A stretch of DNA of 64,000 nt, from NCBI RefSeq assembly GCF_001305575.3, contig NZ_CP012373.2, positions 1,860,001-1,924,000 on the forward strand, read 5' to 3'. Position numbers and translations under genes: made by a program. The notes beneath the pieces were generated by a model. The model had not been told where the DNA came from, did not search any database, and saw nothing but the letters and a program-made list of their open reading frames with translations. The first letter of the stretch is position 1; each line of letters opens with the position of its first letter. Positions 29,019 through 37,861 of the stretch are shown here, in pieces. Source of the stretch: Beggiatoa leptomitoformis. Lineage in GTDB: Bacteria > Pseudomonadota > Gammaproteobacteria > Beggiatoales > Beggiatoaceae.

Positions 29019-30929
29019 ATGCGTTATGTATTGAAAGTATTATCTGTGAGTTGTTGTTTATTGTTTATCAGTATTCCAATGTTGATAAAAGCAGATGATG
29101 ATTCGACAGATTATCCTGTTTCAAACGCCGCAGAAAAACAGAATACATTACATATTGCAGTAATCGCTGTACATGGAAAATCTATTGCGAGCGAACAATG
29201 GCAAGCGACAGTTACCTATTTAAATCAAAATCTACGCGAATATCAATTTGCTTTATTACCCTTAAATCAAGATGAAGTTGATGCGGCAGTTATGGCAGGA
29301 AAGGCAGATTTTATTATTGCTGACCCTGCAACTTATGTTGTAGCTGAAGTAACCCATAATGCACGGAGTATCGCAACGCTAAAATATTTACAACAAGGGA
29401 AAATGTATCACCGATTTGGCTCGGTTATTTTTCGGCGTTTAGACCGCTTAGACATAAAAGAATTACGTGATTTACAAGGCAAAATGATAGCCATTGCGCA
29501 AGAGAAAAGTTTTAGCAGTTGGGATATTGTGCGGTGGGAAATGGGACAATATGGCTTATCTGCAACGACTTTAAAAAAGGTGTTATCCGTTGAATCGGAT
29601 GAATCTGTCGTTCATGCCGTCTTAAATGGACAAGTGGATGCGGGGGCGGTTACAACCTATACATTGGAACGTATGGCAGATGCTCAACATATAGATTTAA
29701 AAAATATCGTTGTCTTAGCAGAACAACCCACCTTTCCAAACTTTCCTTTTTTACGCAGCACACAATTGTACCCAAATTGGACATTTGCAACGTTTGAACA
29801 TGTTCCCGTTGATATTGCTGAAAAAATTGCCTTTGCGCTCTTATTAATAAGACCTGATTCTCCTGCCGCAAAAGCAGGACAATATTATGGGTGGACAATT
29901 CCATCTAGTTACCAACCTGTGCATACTGTTTTACAACAATTACGCTTACCCCCCTATCAGCAATATGGTGATGTTACCTTTAGCGAGTTTTTACAACATT
30001 ATTGGGCATGGTTATTATTATTAATTACTGGATTAGGCTTGGCTATTTATGCAAGTGTTTATTTTAAATCGCTCTATGAACGTTTAAGTTTGATTCAAAA
30101 TGCGCTAAAAAAAGAATTGAATGAACGTCGACGGGCAGAAATTGCGTGGTTAGAAGCCAAAGAACAAGCAGAAACAGCCAATAGAGCAAAAAGCCAATTT
30201 TTAGCCAATATGAGTCATGAGCTTCGCACACCCATGAATGCAATTATTGGATATAGTGAGATTTTACAAGAAGAAGTAGCGGATATTGGGGAAGTATCCT
30301 TATTATCCGATTTAGAAAAAATTCACGGGGCGGCAAACCATTTACTTACACTGATTAATGATATTTTAGATTTATCAAAAATCGAAGAAGGTAAAATGGA
30401 AATGTATTTTGAATCATTTTCAATAGAAGCCTTGATACGAGAGATTATAGCAACAATACAACCGCTTATTAAAAAGAATAATAATCGCTTAGAAATTCAC
30501 ACCGTACAACATTTAGGTACAATGTACGCGGATATTACCAAAGTTAGACAAAACCTATTTAATTTACTTAGTAATGCGTTTAAATTTACCGAAAATGGTA
30601 TTGTTGCCTTGTTTGTAACCCGTGAAACTATTGGATTAACCGATTGGATTATTTTTCGTATCTGCGACAGCGGTATTGGTATGACCGAAGAACAAATGAG
30701 CAGATTATTTACCGCATTCACACAAGCAGACGCTTCCACAACCCGTAAGTATGGGGGAACAGGGCTAGGTCTTGCCATTACTAAACGCTTTTGTGAAATG
30801 ATGGGGGGAGAAATTCAAGTAGAAAGTAAAGTAGGCTATGGCAGCACTTTTATTCTAAAGTTACCTGCAATTATCAGTGAAAAAAATAACGATATGATAG
30901 AGAATATGGCACTTAATGTGCAGACTTAG
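29019..30929 (+). CDS. Sensor histidine kinase with PhnD-like periplasmic domain
   Basis: 636 residues. A signal/anchor segment (about 1-25) leads into a periplasmic PhnD-like substrate-binding domain (about 43-300; ADFIIADPATYVV, GQVDAGAVTTYTLERM), a transmembrane helix near 330-350 (WLLLLITGLGLAIYASV), a short coiled coil, the HisKA domain (H400 in [12 protein letters not shown]) and the ATPase domain (NLFNLLSNAFKFTENG, CDSGIGMTEEQ, GGTGLGLAI). PhnD-type inputs bind phosphonates or other small oxyanions, and TtrS-like kinases use the same fold. The ligand is unknown. It lacks its own receiver; the next gene encodes one. Confidence 0.88.
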   Translation: MRYVLKVLSVSCCLLFISIPMLIKADDDSTDYPVSNAAEKQNTLHIAVIAVHGKSIASEQWQATVTYLNQNLREYQFALLPLNQDEVDAAVMAGKADFIIADPATYVVAEVTHNARSIATLKYLQQGKMYHRFGSVIFRRLDRLDIKELRDLQGKMIAIAQEKSFSSWDIVRWEMGQYGLSATTLKKVLSVESDESVVHAVLNGQVDAGAVTTYTLERMADAQHIDLKNIVVLAEQPTFPNFPFLRSTQLYPNWTFATFEHVPVDIAEKIAFALLLIRPDSPAAKAGQYYGWTIPSSYQPVHTVLQQLRLPPYQQYGDVTFSEFLQHYWAWLLLLITGLGLAIYASVYFKSLYERLSLIQNALKKELNERRRAEIAWLEAKEQAETANRAKSQFLANMSHELRTPMNAIIGYSEILQEEVADIGEVSLLSDLEKIHGAANHLLTLINDILDLSKIEEGKMEMYFESFSIEALIREIIATIQPLIKKNNNRLEIHTVQHLGTMYADITKVRQNLFNLLSNAFKFTENGIVALFVTRETIGLTDWIIFRICDSGIGMTEEQMSRLFTAFTQADASTTRKYGGTGLGLAITKRFCEMMGGEIQVESKVGYGSTFILKLPAIISEKNNDMIENMALNVQT

Positions 30930-31107
30930 CAAACATTACTGTGTAAATAGAGAAAAGATTCATGCAAATTCACAAATCGACTGACTACTGACTACCACCA
31001 TAAAGCGTTATACTTATAGGAAGCCGCTACAATAGAATGCTTGAATCAGTACTGATTATAACCAAATACACACATGATCAGCTAAATATCTTTTAAGGAG
31101 ATCGTGA

Positions 31108-31491
31108 ATGCCTAAGATTTTGTTAGTAGAAGATAATGAAATGAATCGAGATATGCTGTCCCGACGCTTAACTCGTAAGGGATTTGATGTTGTGATAGCA
31201 ACGGATGGGGGACAGGGTGTGGATATGGCGCACAGTGAAAAGCCTGATTTAATCCTCATGGATATGAGCCTACCTGTAAAAGATGGCTGGACAGCAACTA
31301 AAGAGCTAAAAGCAGATGATACGACCAAGAAAATTCCCGTCATAGCCCTCACCGCCCATGCAATGTCTGGTGATAGGGAACAAGCCTTAGCCGCTGGCTG
31401 TGACGATTATGATACAAAGCCCATTGAATTACCTCGCTTATTGGGAAAAATTGAGGTGTTATTAGGTACACCTACCCCCTCAGTCGGTTAA
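31108..31491 (+). CDS. Single-domain response regulator (CheY/DivK type)
   Basis: 127 residues that consist only of a receiver domain: ILLVEDNEMNRDMLSRRL, phosphoacceptor Asp52 in LILMDMSLPVKDG, the conserved Thr in VIALTAH, and Lys in YDTKPIEL. With no output domain it must act by protein contact or as a shuttle between kinases. A good AAGGAG site precedes the ATG. Position between a PhnD-type kinase and a HisKA-REC-cyclase gene suggests it links the two. Its helix 1 (NRDMLSRRLTRKGFDV) resembles the receiver inside the cyclase (NRDLLSRRLDRQGFHV), so the two receivers are probably recent relatives. Confidence 0.93.
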   Translation: MPKILLVEDNEMNRDMLSRRLTRKGFDVVIATDGGQGVDMAHSEKPDLILMDMSLPVKDGWTATKELKADDTTKKIPVIALTAHAMSGDREQALAAGCDDYDTKPIELPRLLGKIEVLLGTPTPSVG

Positions 31492-31566
31492 GATGCGCGG
31501 TTGGTATTGCTGCCTACTCCGTTGTTTGCTTCCGCTCCTTAGAAGACCACAATCAAGAGTTCTAGT

Positions 31567-33204
31567 ATGAACGCCGCAGACGAGGGTCACTCCTTATCAA
31601 CCCCGTCAGTAGAGGATGCAACCAGTGCTAGTGATGTTGCATTGGTGGAAAGAGAACGTGATTTCTTCTCACACACCAGTGCAATCATTACCCTAACTGA
31701 AGACATTCTACAATATGCCAAAATAACCGCTAGCTACCAATCAGCCCTACCCGATTTGCACAAAATGCAAAGCGCGGCAGAACAACTCGCTGGACTAATC
31801 ACCAACCTATTTAACAAACAAGACTCATTGTGTCCTGTGTTCGACCCCACGTTGTTCACCTCCACCATGCGTCATGATTTGCGCACGCCTATCAACGCAC
31901 TGATTGGCTACAGCGAAATGCTAGTAGAAGATTTTTGCACAGAGGGGATACTCGACTTCTGTCAAGACCTACAAAAAATTGTCACATCCTCACGCCATTT
32001 ACTAATTGTTATTAGTGAACTATCCCATTTTGCCCAAAGAAATGACCCCGCCAAACTGCTAGAATCGCCTGCTCTCTCGCAAGGAGACCTCTCGATTGAT
32101 GCCGTCTTGCACACCATGCGCTCTGCCGTACAACAACCCGTCGAATTTGTAATGGGAGAAGCACGACTATTGGTAGTAGATGACAAAGAAAGTAACCGCG
32201 ATTTACTCTCACGCCGTTTAGACCGTCAAGGATTTCATGTTGATATTGCAGTCAACGGCTTACAAGCCTTACAAAAGGTACAAGAATTTCGCTACGACCT
32301 TGTATTATTAGACATCATCATGCCAGAAATGAACGGTTTTCAAGTCTTAGGCGCGATAAAAAGCGACCCTGCCCTGCGTCATTTACCCGTCATTATGATT
32401 TCTGCCCTAGATGAAATTGACAGCGTTGTTCACTGCATAGAAATGGGCGCGGAAGATTACCTACAAAAACCCTTTAATCAAGTTATTTTAAATGCAAAAA
32501 TTTCAGCAACCCTTGAACGTAAACGCCTGCGTGACATGGAACAAGCCTATGTAGAACAAATTCAACGCGAACAAGAAAAATCTGAAAAATTACTACTCAA
32601 TATTTTACCCAAACCCATTGCTGACCTCTTAAAACGCGGTGTCCAAACGATTGCCGATAGCTTTCCAGATGTCACGATTCTCTTTTCCGATTTAGTCAAA
32701 TTTACCGAACTATCCGCAAAAATATCCCCTGTGGAACTCGTCGAAAATTTAAATGAAATTTTCCTCCTATTTGACACATTGGCTGAACAACATGGATTAG
32801 AAAAAATTAAAACTATTGGCGATGCTTATATGCTGGTTGGTGGTTTACCCACCCCACGCGCCGACCACGTTGAAGCAGTAGCCAATATGGCACTAGAAAT
32901 GGTGGAAGCTATTCAAGCCCTAAACTATCGCAACCACTCGTGTTTTCAACTCAGAATAGGCATACACACAGGACCTGTCGTCGCGGGAGTCATCGGCAAA
33001 AATAAATTTAACTACGATTTATGGGGAGATTCCGTCAACATTGCCAGCCGTATGGAATCCCAAGGATTACCTGGAAAAGTCCAAGTTTCCCAAGACACCT
33101 ACCAACGCATCAAACATCAATTTATGTTTGAAGAACGCGGTTTTATCGATGTCAAAGGAAAAGGCAAAATGTTGACGTATTTATTGCAGAAAAAACGGTT
33201 ATAA
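31567..33204 (+). CDS. Class III adenylate cyclase with HisKA-like and receiver domains
   Basis: 545 residues. A HisKA-type dimerisation segment (H103 in MRHDLRTPINALIGY) has no ATPase domain after it; a receiver follows (about 195-315; Asp249 in LVLLDIIMPEMNG), then a linker helix and a class III cyclase domain (about 365-540). In the cyclase the metal-binding aspartates (ILFSDLVKF, D375; IGDAYM, D419), the adenine-selecting Lys415 and Asp484 (FNYDLWGDS) and the transition-state Asn491/Arg495 are present, so ATP is the predicted substrate. The cyclase is presumably controlled by phosphorylation of its receiver. It starts 75 bases after the lone receiver gene. Confidence 0.88.
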   Translation: MNAADEGHSLSTPSVEDATSASDVALVERERDFFSHTSAIITLTEDILQYAKITASYQSALPDLHKMQSAAEQLAGLITNLFNKQDSLCPVFDPTLFTSTMRHDLRTPINALIGYSEMLVEDFCTEGILDFCQDLQKIVTSSRHLLIVISELSHFAQRNDPAKLLESPALSQGDLSIDAVLHTMRSAVQQPVEFVMGEARLLVVDDKESNRDLLSRRLDRQGFHVDIAVNGLQALQKVQEFRYDLVLLDIIMPEMNGFQVLGAIKSDPALRHLPVIMISALDEIDSVVHCIEMGAEDYLQKPFNQVILNAKISATLERKRLRDMEQAYVEQIQREQEKSEKLLLNILPKPIADLLKRGVQTIADSFPDVTILFSDLVKFTELSAKISPVELVENLNEIFLLFDTLAEQHGLEKIKTIGDAYMLVGGLPTPRADHVEAVANMALEMVEAIQALNYRNHSCFQLRIGIHTGPVVAGVIGKNKFNYDLWGDSVNIASRMESQGLPGKVQVSQDTYQRIKHQFMFEERGFIDVKGKGKMLTYLLQKKRL

Positions 33205-33277
33205 GCCGTTAGTTATCCAAAGGCAATCCATTCAAAATTAACAAGCAAAAACAAACAAAACACCCACAAAAAACTGT

Positions 33278-34753
33278 TTAAATTCCACCCATACACAAAT
33301 ACTTAATCTCTAAAAAATCATCCACACCATATTTAGAGCCTTCACGTCCAATACCAGATTCTTTTATCCCACCAAATGGCGCGACTTCTGTAGAAATAAT
33401 CCCCTCATTAATGCCTACCATGCCATATTCTAAGGCTTCCGCTACACGCCAAACCCGTCCTACATCCCGACTGTAAAAATAAGCGGCTAATCCAAATTCA
33501 GTATCGTTTGCCATTTGAATGGCCTCTGCCTCCGTTTTAAAGCGAAACAGCGGGGCGACAGGGCCAAAGGTTTCCTCATGTGCTACGCGCATATCAGACG
33601 TAACATCTGCCAAAATGGTAGGCTCAAAAAAAGTTTTCCCCAACACATGACGCTTGCCACCACAAACAATCCGCGCGCCTTTTGCGACCGCATCTTGAAT
33701 ATGGGCTTCAACCTTCTCTACCGCGTGCATGTCAATTAATGGTCCTTGCTGAATATCCGCTTGTAAACCATCGCCAACGGTTAATTGTTTAACCGCAATG
33801 GCTAATTTTTCTGCAAATGTTTCGTAAATACCTTCCTGAATCAATAAGCGATTAGCACAAACACACGTTTGTCCTGCGTTACGATATTTTGAAGCAATTG
33901 CCCCAATAATGGCTTTATCAATATCTGCATCATCAAACACAATAAATGGCGCGTTTCCACCTAATTCTAAAGAAACTTTTTTAACCGTCCCAGCACACTG
34001 TTGCATCAGCGATTTGCCTATTTCCGTTGAACCCGTAAACGATAATTTACGCACCAACGGATTAGCCGTCATTTCTCCACCAATGGCTCGTGCATTGCCT
34101 GTTAATACATTAATAATTCCCGCAGGAATTCCCGCACGGTCAGCCAATTCGGCTAACGCCAATGCAGAAAACGGTGTTTGACTCGCGGGTTTAATCACCA
34201 CAGGACAACCAACAGCTAATGCAGGCGCGCATTTACGAGTAATCATTGCCATAGGAAAATTCCATGGCGTAATTGCCGCAACAATGCCTATGGCTTGTTT
34301 TAACACAACCAAACGTTGCCCTTGTTTATTAGCAGGAATCACATCACCATAAACCCGCTTAGCTTCTTCCGCAAACCACTCGATAAACGCTGCGCCATAA
34401 TTAATTTCGCCTTTGGATTCGGCAAGTGGTTTACCTTGCTCTGCGGTCATTAATATAGCAAGGTCATTTTGATTTTCTAAAATCAGGTTGTACCAACCCC
34501 GCATCACTTGCGCGCGTTCCTTCGCCGTTTTATCGCGCCACGCTGCCCACGCACATTGAGCGGCAGTAATCGCCCGCTGGGTTTCCACTGCCCCCATTTC
34601 TGGCACAGTCCCCAGTATTTCCCCTGTAGCGGGATTAGTAACAACAATGGTTTTGCCACTATCGGCATTTACCCATTGTCCATTAAGGTAGGCTTGTTGA
34701 CGAAATAAGCGGGTATCTTTAAGCGGTAACATCTGCGAAGTCTCCTGCGACAT
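33278..34753 (-). CDS. gabD: Succinate-semialdehyde dehydrogenase (NADP+)
   Basis: 491 residues of the aldehyde dehydrogenase superfamily, closest in pattern to GabD, which oxidises succinate semialdehyde to succinate. Evidence: AITPWNFPMAMITRKCAPAL, VIKPASQTPFSALAL, FTGSTEIGKSLM, the catalytic Glu in SLELGGNAPFIVFDDAD and the catalytic Cys in GQTCVCANRLL. It begins one base after the stop of the peptidase gene (TAAATG), so the two are co-transcribed although functionally unrelated. Family-level assignment is firm; exact substrate is inferred from similarity. Confidence 0.9.
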   Translation of the reverse strand: MSQETSQMLPLKDTRLFRQQAYLNGQWVNADSGKTIVVTNPATGEILGTVPEMGAVETQRAITAAQCAWAAWRDKTAKERAQVMRGWYNLILENQNDLAILMTAEQGKPLAESKGEINYGAAFIEWFAEEAKRVYGDVIPANKQGQRLVVLKQAIGIVAAITPWNFPMAMITRKCAPALAVGCPVVIKPASQTPFSALALAELADRAGIPAGIINVLTGNARAIGGEMTANPLVRKLSFTGSTEIGKSLMQQCAGTVKKVSLELGGNAPFIVFDDADIDKAIIGAIASKYRNAGQTCVCANRLLIQEGIYETFAEKLAIAVKQLTVGDGLQADIQQGPLIDMHAVEKVEAHIQDAVAKGARIVCGGKRHVLGKTFFEPTILADVTSDMRVAHEETFGPVAPLFRFKTEAEAIQMANDTEFGLAAYFYSRDVGRVWRVAEALEYGMVGINEGIISTEVAPFGGIKESGIGREGSKYGVDDFLEIKYLCMGGI

Positions 34754-35611
34754 TTATTCTGTGAGAATAACTAACATAGGGTCTATCATCGTACCATTAA
34801 AACTCACACCCCAATGCAAATGCGGCCCTGTTGCGCGTCCTGTCATGCCCACTTTACCAATGGATTGCCCCGCATAAACTTGTTGTCCAACAGCCACATC
34901 GATTTCACTCATGTGACAATACATGGTAACAATGCCATAGCCATGATCGATAAAAACACTATTACCATTAAAAAAGAAATCCCCTATTTCTACGATAACG
35001 CCATCGGCAGGGCTACGAATCTCAACCCCCGCACCCGCAGAAATATCCAACCCACTATGGGGTTTACGTGCTTGTCCATTAAAAAAGCGGCGTAAGCCAA
35101 AGGGACTACTAAACTTGCCATCAACCGGTTTTAAGAGCGGTAAAGGAAAACGTGTTGCCCGCCAAGGGGGATTTAAAGCGGTTTGTACCCGTTTATTTTC
35201 AGCTTCAATACGGCGCAAATCATCTGGCTCTGGGTCAACTTGACGTTTATTTTTTAGCGTAAGCCGTTGCTCTGCATATTTTTTATCAAAAACTTTAAAC
35301 GGATAGCTCGTATTTGTATCAGATTCAATCAGGGTTTGCGAACCGATGGCTGTTGCTAATGGAATACCGACCAACGCAATCCACGTTTGCCCGTCAAACC
35401 AAACAGCCGTGCGTTTACCGTTATAGCGCACATCAGGCGGTATGCTAGGATTATGATTATTCAGTGTTACCCATGCAATCCCCCCAGCAACAGCAGGGGT
35501 TGTGCGGATTTTTGCCAATACGTCAGTGAGATCATCCGCGTATGCTGTTGTTAAATAACACCAGAGCCAAAGACCAACGAGTGCCATTTTATACATCGCA
35601 CTGTGTCGCAT
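34754..35611 (-). CDS. M23 family metallopeptidase (LytM domain)
   Basis: 285 residues with a signal peptide (LWLWCYLTTAYA, cleavage near residue 25), a mid-region typical of periplasmic M23 proteins, and a C-terminal zinc peptidase domain (about 165-280). The zinc and catalytic residues are in PHSGLDISAGAG, YCHMSEIDV and GPHLHWGVSF. Because HSGLD and HLHWG are intact it is probably an active cell-wall endopeptidase rather than an EnvC-like activator. It is directly followed by gabD. Confidence 0.9.
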   Translation of the reverse strand: MRHSAMYKMALVGLWLWCYLTTAYADDLTDVLAKIRTTPAVAGGIAWVTLNNHNPSIPPDVRYNGKRTAVWFDGQTWIALVGIPLATAIGSQTLIESDTNTSYPFKVFDKKYAEQRLTLKNKRQVDPEPDDLRRIEAENKRVQTALNPPWRATRFPLPLLKPVDGKFSSPFGLRRFFNGQARKPHSGLDISAGAGVEIRSPADGVIVEIGDFFFNGNSVFIDHGYGIVTMYCHMSEIDVAVGQQVYAGQSIGKVGMTGRATGPHLHWGVSFNGTMIDPMLVILTE

Positions 35612-35635
35612 GATTTATACCTAAGTTGAGAAAAA

Positions 35636-36283
35636 TTAAGCAAGCATTTTATTAAAAAAAGCCAATGTTTTCTTACGGGTATCTTCAGCCGCTTCTGAAT
35701 CATAGTTCAAACTATCAGGATTAATAAAACCCGCATCGGCATCATAACTATAACATTCAACAATTTTATCCGCTTCTGACATCACATGTTCCAAAGCGGC
35801 TTGTTTATCAGGCCATGTTTTTTCAGTTTCAGCAAAAATAGCAAGAACAGCACTGTGTAAAGACTCAACTTTATGACGGTCTATGACTATCCGACAATAA
35901 TAAATGGCTAACGCGCGAATTGTCTCAGCCTGTTGCAAAGCGAAGTGTTGCGCCTGTAAGCCACCAAACGACCAGCCTAAGAGACCCACTTTACGCTTTG
36001 CCGTTTTTAAAGACTCTAATGCCGTGTTTAGTTTACGATTGACAACATCTTGATTTAACGTCCGCAAAAGTTCGCTGGCTTCTTTTGTATTTGATGCGGT
36101 TTGTCCATTATATAAATCCACAACCAGCACATAATAACCTTGTTCAGCAAAGTAATTCGCCCACTCGCGATTGTAGTCGGACACGCCGAATGAGTCGTGA
36201 ATAATCAATAATCCTTTATTCGCTTTTTTAGAGCCTGCGACATAAGTATTAAAGATTTCACCCTCTGGTGTGGTCAACTCCAT
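35636..36283 (-). CDS. Dienelactone hydrolase family protein
   Basis: The ATG at 36283 with a TAAGGAG site nearby gives MELTTPEGEIFNTYVAG and 215 residues; the longer open frame adds 16 hydrophobic residues without a ribosome-binding site. The fold is a short alpha/beta hydrolase (LLIIHDSFGVSDYN, YVLVVDLYNGQ). The nucleophile elbow reads LGWSFGGLQAQ, with Ser where classical dienelactone hydrolases have Cys. An Asp and His are expected in the C-terminal third; no clear GxxHGF motif is seen, so activity is uncertain. It lies 24 bases upstream of the M23 gene on the same strand. Confidence 0.78.
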   Translation of the reverse strand: MELTTPEGEIFNTYVAGSKKANKGLLIIHDSFGVSDYNREWANYFAEQGYYVLVVDLYNGQTASNTKEASELLRTLNQDVVNRKLNTALESLKTAKRKVGLLGWSFGGLQAQHFALQQAETIRALAIYYCRIVIDRHKVESLHSAVLAIFAETEKTWPDKQAALEHVMSEADKIVECYSYDADAGFINPDSLNYDSEAAEDTRKKTLAFFNKMLA

Positions 36284-36710
36284 TAAAAACTCCTTAGCAA
36301 CATGAAAAAATAGAAAAATAATGAAAGACAAGGATGACAGTGAATAATACGTAAAATGACATAAAACACCGTGCTAATTTCACGCTACAGTGACTAACAA
36401 TAAGGCATTTGCACGATTCACCATGTGCTTAAAGGAGCGAATCATAGACGCAAATCTATACTTTAGCAAATTTGCCAAAAACATTAGCTTACTACTTGAG
36501 TTTAAATAGGATAATTCCCATTAACTAAGCATCATAATATGGCGAGTAGTCTCCCCGATAGAACATCGCCTTAATAACGCAACAGGCTAACAGTAAGCCA
36601 TACAACTTCCCCCACACTCTCATTAAAAAAAAGTATTTCAATTTTTAATTTTTTTGCTACAATAGTTCTTATTAGAACAGTTAATACTAGTTCAATCGGA
36701 GATAAACATA
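36284..36710 (+). promoter_or_regulatory. Divergent region with promoter and palindromic operator candidate
   Basis: 427 noncoding bases between the divergent hydrolase and cytochrome b561 genes. Near the right end a -10-like TACAAT (36658-36663) overlaps by position with the palindrome GTTCTTATTAGAAC (36665-36678), about 35 bases ahead of the ATG. This placement over the presumed start site suits repression by a dimeric regulator of the MarR or ArsR kind. No regulator gene is adjacent. The rest of the stretch has no features I can name. Confidence 0.45.
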
Positions 36711-37241
36711 ATGACTGTAGTACGTTACACCACAACGGCGATTATTTTACACTGGCTAATGGCATTGCTGTTATTTGGTCTATTAGGGATTGGTTTTTAC
36801 ATGGCCGATTTACCCTTATCCCCACAAAAATTGCAATTATATTCATGGCATAAATGGATAGGTGTTACCGTCTTTTTACTGGTTTTACTCCGCCTAAGTT
36901 GGCGACTAGCCCATCCCGCGCCCGCTTTACTCAGTGGCATGCAATCATGGGAAATCTACGCCGCACATGGCACACATATCTTATTGTATGGATTAATGTT
37001 TGCTATCCCCTTATCAGGTTGGTTAATGAGTTCAGCCGCAGGGTTTCAAGTCGTTTACTTTGGCGTGTTGCCTTTACCTGATTTAGTCGCTAAAAATACT
37101 GAACTAAAAGAATTATTTGCCAATATACACGGCATATTGAACTTCATTTTAATTGGCTTGGTCGTGTTACACATTGGCGCAGCGTTAAAACACCAATTTA
37201 TTGCAAAAGATAACCTATTAAAACGGATGTCATTTCTTTAA
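36711..37241 (+). CDS. cybB: Cytochrome b561
   Basis: 176 residues with four predicted membrane helices. Haem-ligand histidines are found in TAIILHWLMALLLF, YSWHKWIGVTVF, AHGTHILLYGL and NIHGILNFILIGLVVLHIGAAL, the diagnostic four-helix diheme pattern of the YodB/CybB family that oxidises quinol or carries electrons across the inner membrane. It is followed 17 bases later by two YceI genes, a pairing known in Pseudomonas and Escherichia (yceJ-yceI). An operon regulated by the upstream palindrome is likely. Confidence 0.93.
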   Translation: MTVVRYTTTAIILHWLMALLLFGLLGIGFYMADLPLSPQKLQLYSWHKWIGVTVFLLVLLRLSWRLAHPAPALLSGMQSWEIYAAHGTHILLYGLMFAIPLSGWLMSSAAGFQVVYFGVLPLPDLVAKNTELKELFANIHGILNFILIGLVVLHIGAALKHQFIAKDNLLKRMSFL

Positions 37242-37258
37242 TTACAAAGAGGTTTACG

Positions 37259-37822
37259 ATGAAAATACGAGTTTACTTACTGATGGTTGTGGCGTTGTGT
37301 TTCAGCCCTTGGGCGCACGCATTGGAATACAGTGTTGTGCAAGTGGAAAAAAGCAAAATCACTTTTGTTTCTAAACAGATGAATGTTCCTGTAGAAGGAC
37401 AATTTAAAACCTTCAACGCGCAACTACAGTTTGACCCAAGCAAACCAGAAAACACGACGACTAAAATCGAAATTGACCTAAACAGCATTGATTTAGGCAG
37501 TGACGAAGCAAACACCGAAGTTAAACGTAAACCTTGGTTTAACTTATCCGTTTTCCCAACCGCTATTTTTAACAGTAGCAAGGTCAATACACTGGGCGAA
37601 AACAGTTATGAAGTCACGGGTGAGTTACAAATTAAAGGCAAAACACAGGTAGTTACCATTCCTGTTACCGTTAAAATGCTTGATTCTACTGTTGAATTAA
37701 GCGGGCAGTTCATTTTAAAACGCTTACAATTCAACATCGGTGAAGGGGCTTGGGCAGATACTGAAACCGTTGCTGACGAGGTAACCGTTAATTTTACCCT
37801 CCTTGCGACTGCAAAACCTTAA
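37259..37822 (+). CDS. YceI family periplasmic protein, first copy
   Basis: 187 residues with a signal peptide (VALCFSPWAHA, cleavage about residue 21) and a YceI lipocalin-like beta barrel that binds polyprenoid or quinone-like lipids. Typical elements are SKITFVSKQMNVPVEGQFKTFNAQLQFDP, IDLNSIDLGSDEANTEVKRKPWFN and FNIGEGAWADTETVADEV. It differs markedly from the second copy, so the pair is an old duplication or two subfamilies. Confidence 0.92.
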   Translation: MKIRVYLLMVVALCFSPWAHALEYSVVQVEKSKITFVSKQMNVPVEGQFKTFNAQLQFDPSKPENTTTKIEIDLNSIDLGSDEANTEVKRKPWFNLSVFPTAIFNSSKVNTLGENSYEVTGELQIKGKTQVVTIPVTVKMLDSTVELSGQFILKRLQFNIGEGAWADTETVADEVTVNFTLLATAKP

Positions 37823-37861
37823 GCAAGGCTTTACTACTTATTGATTATTTGGAGTTTTACC

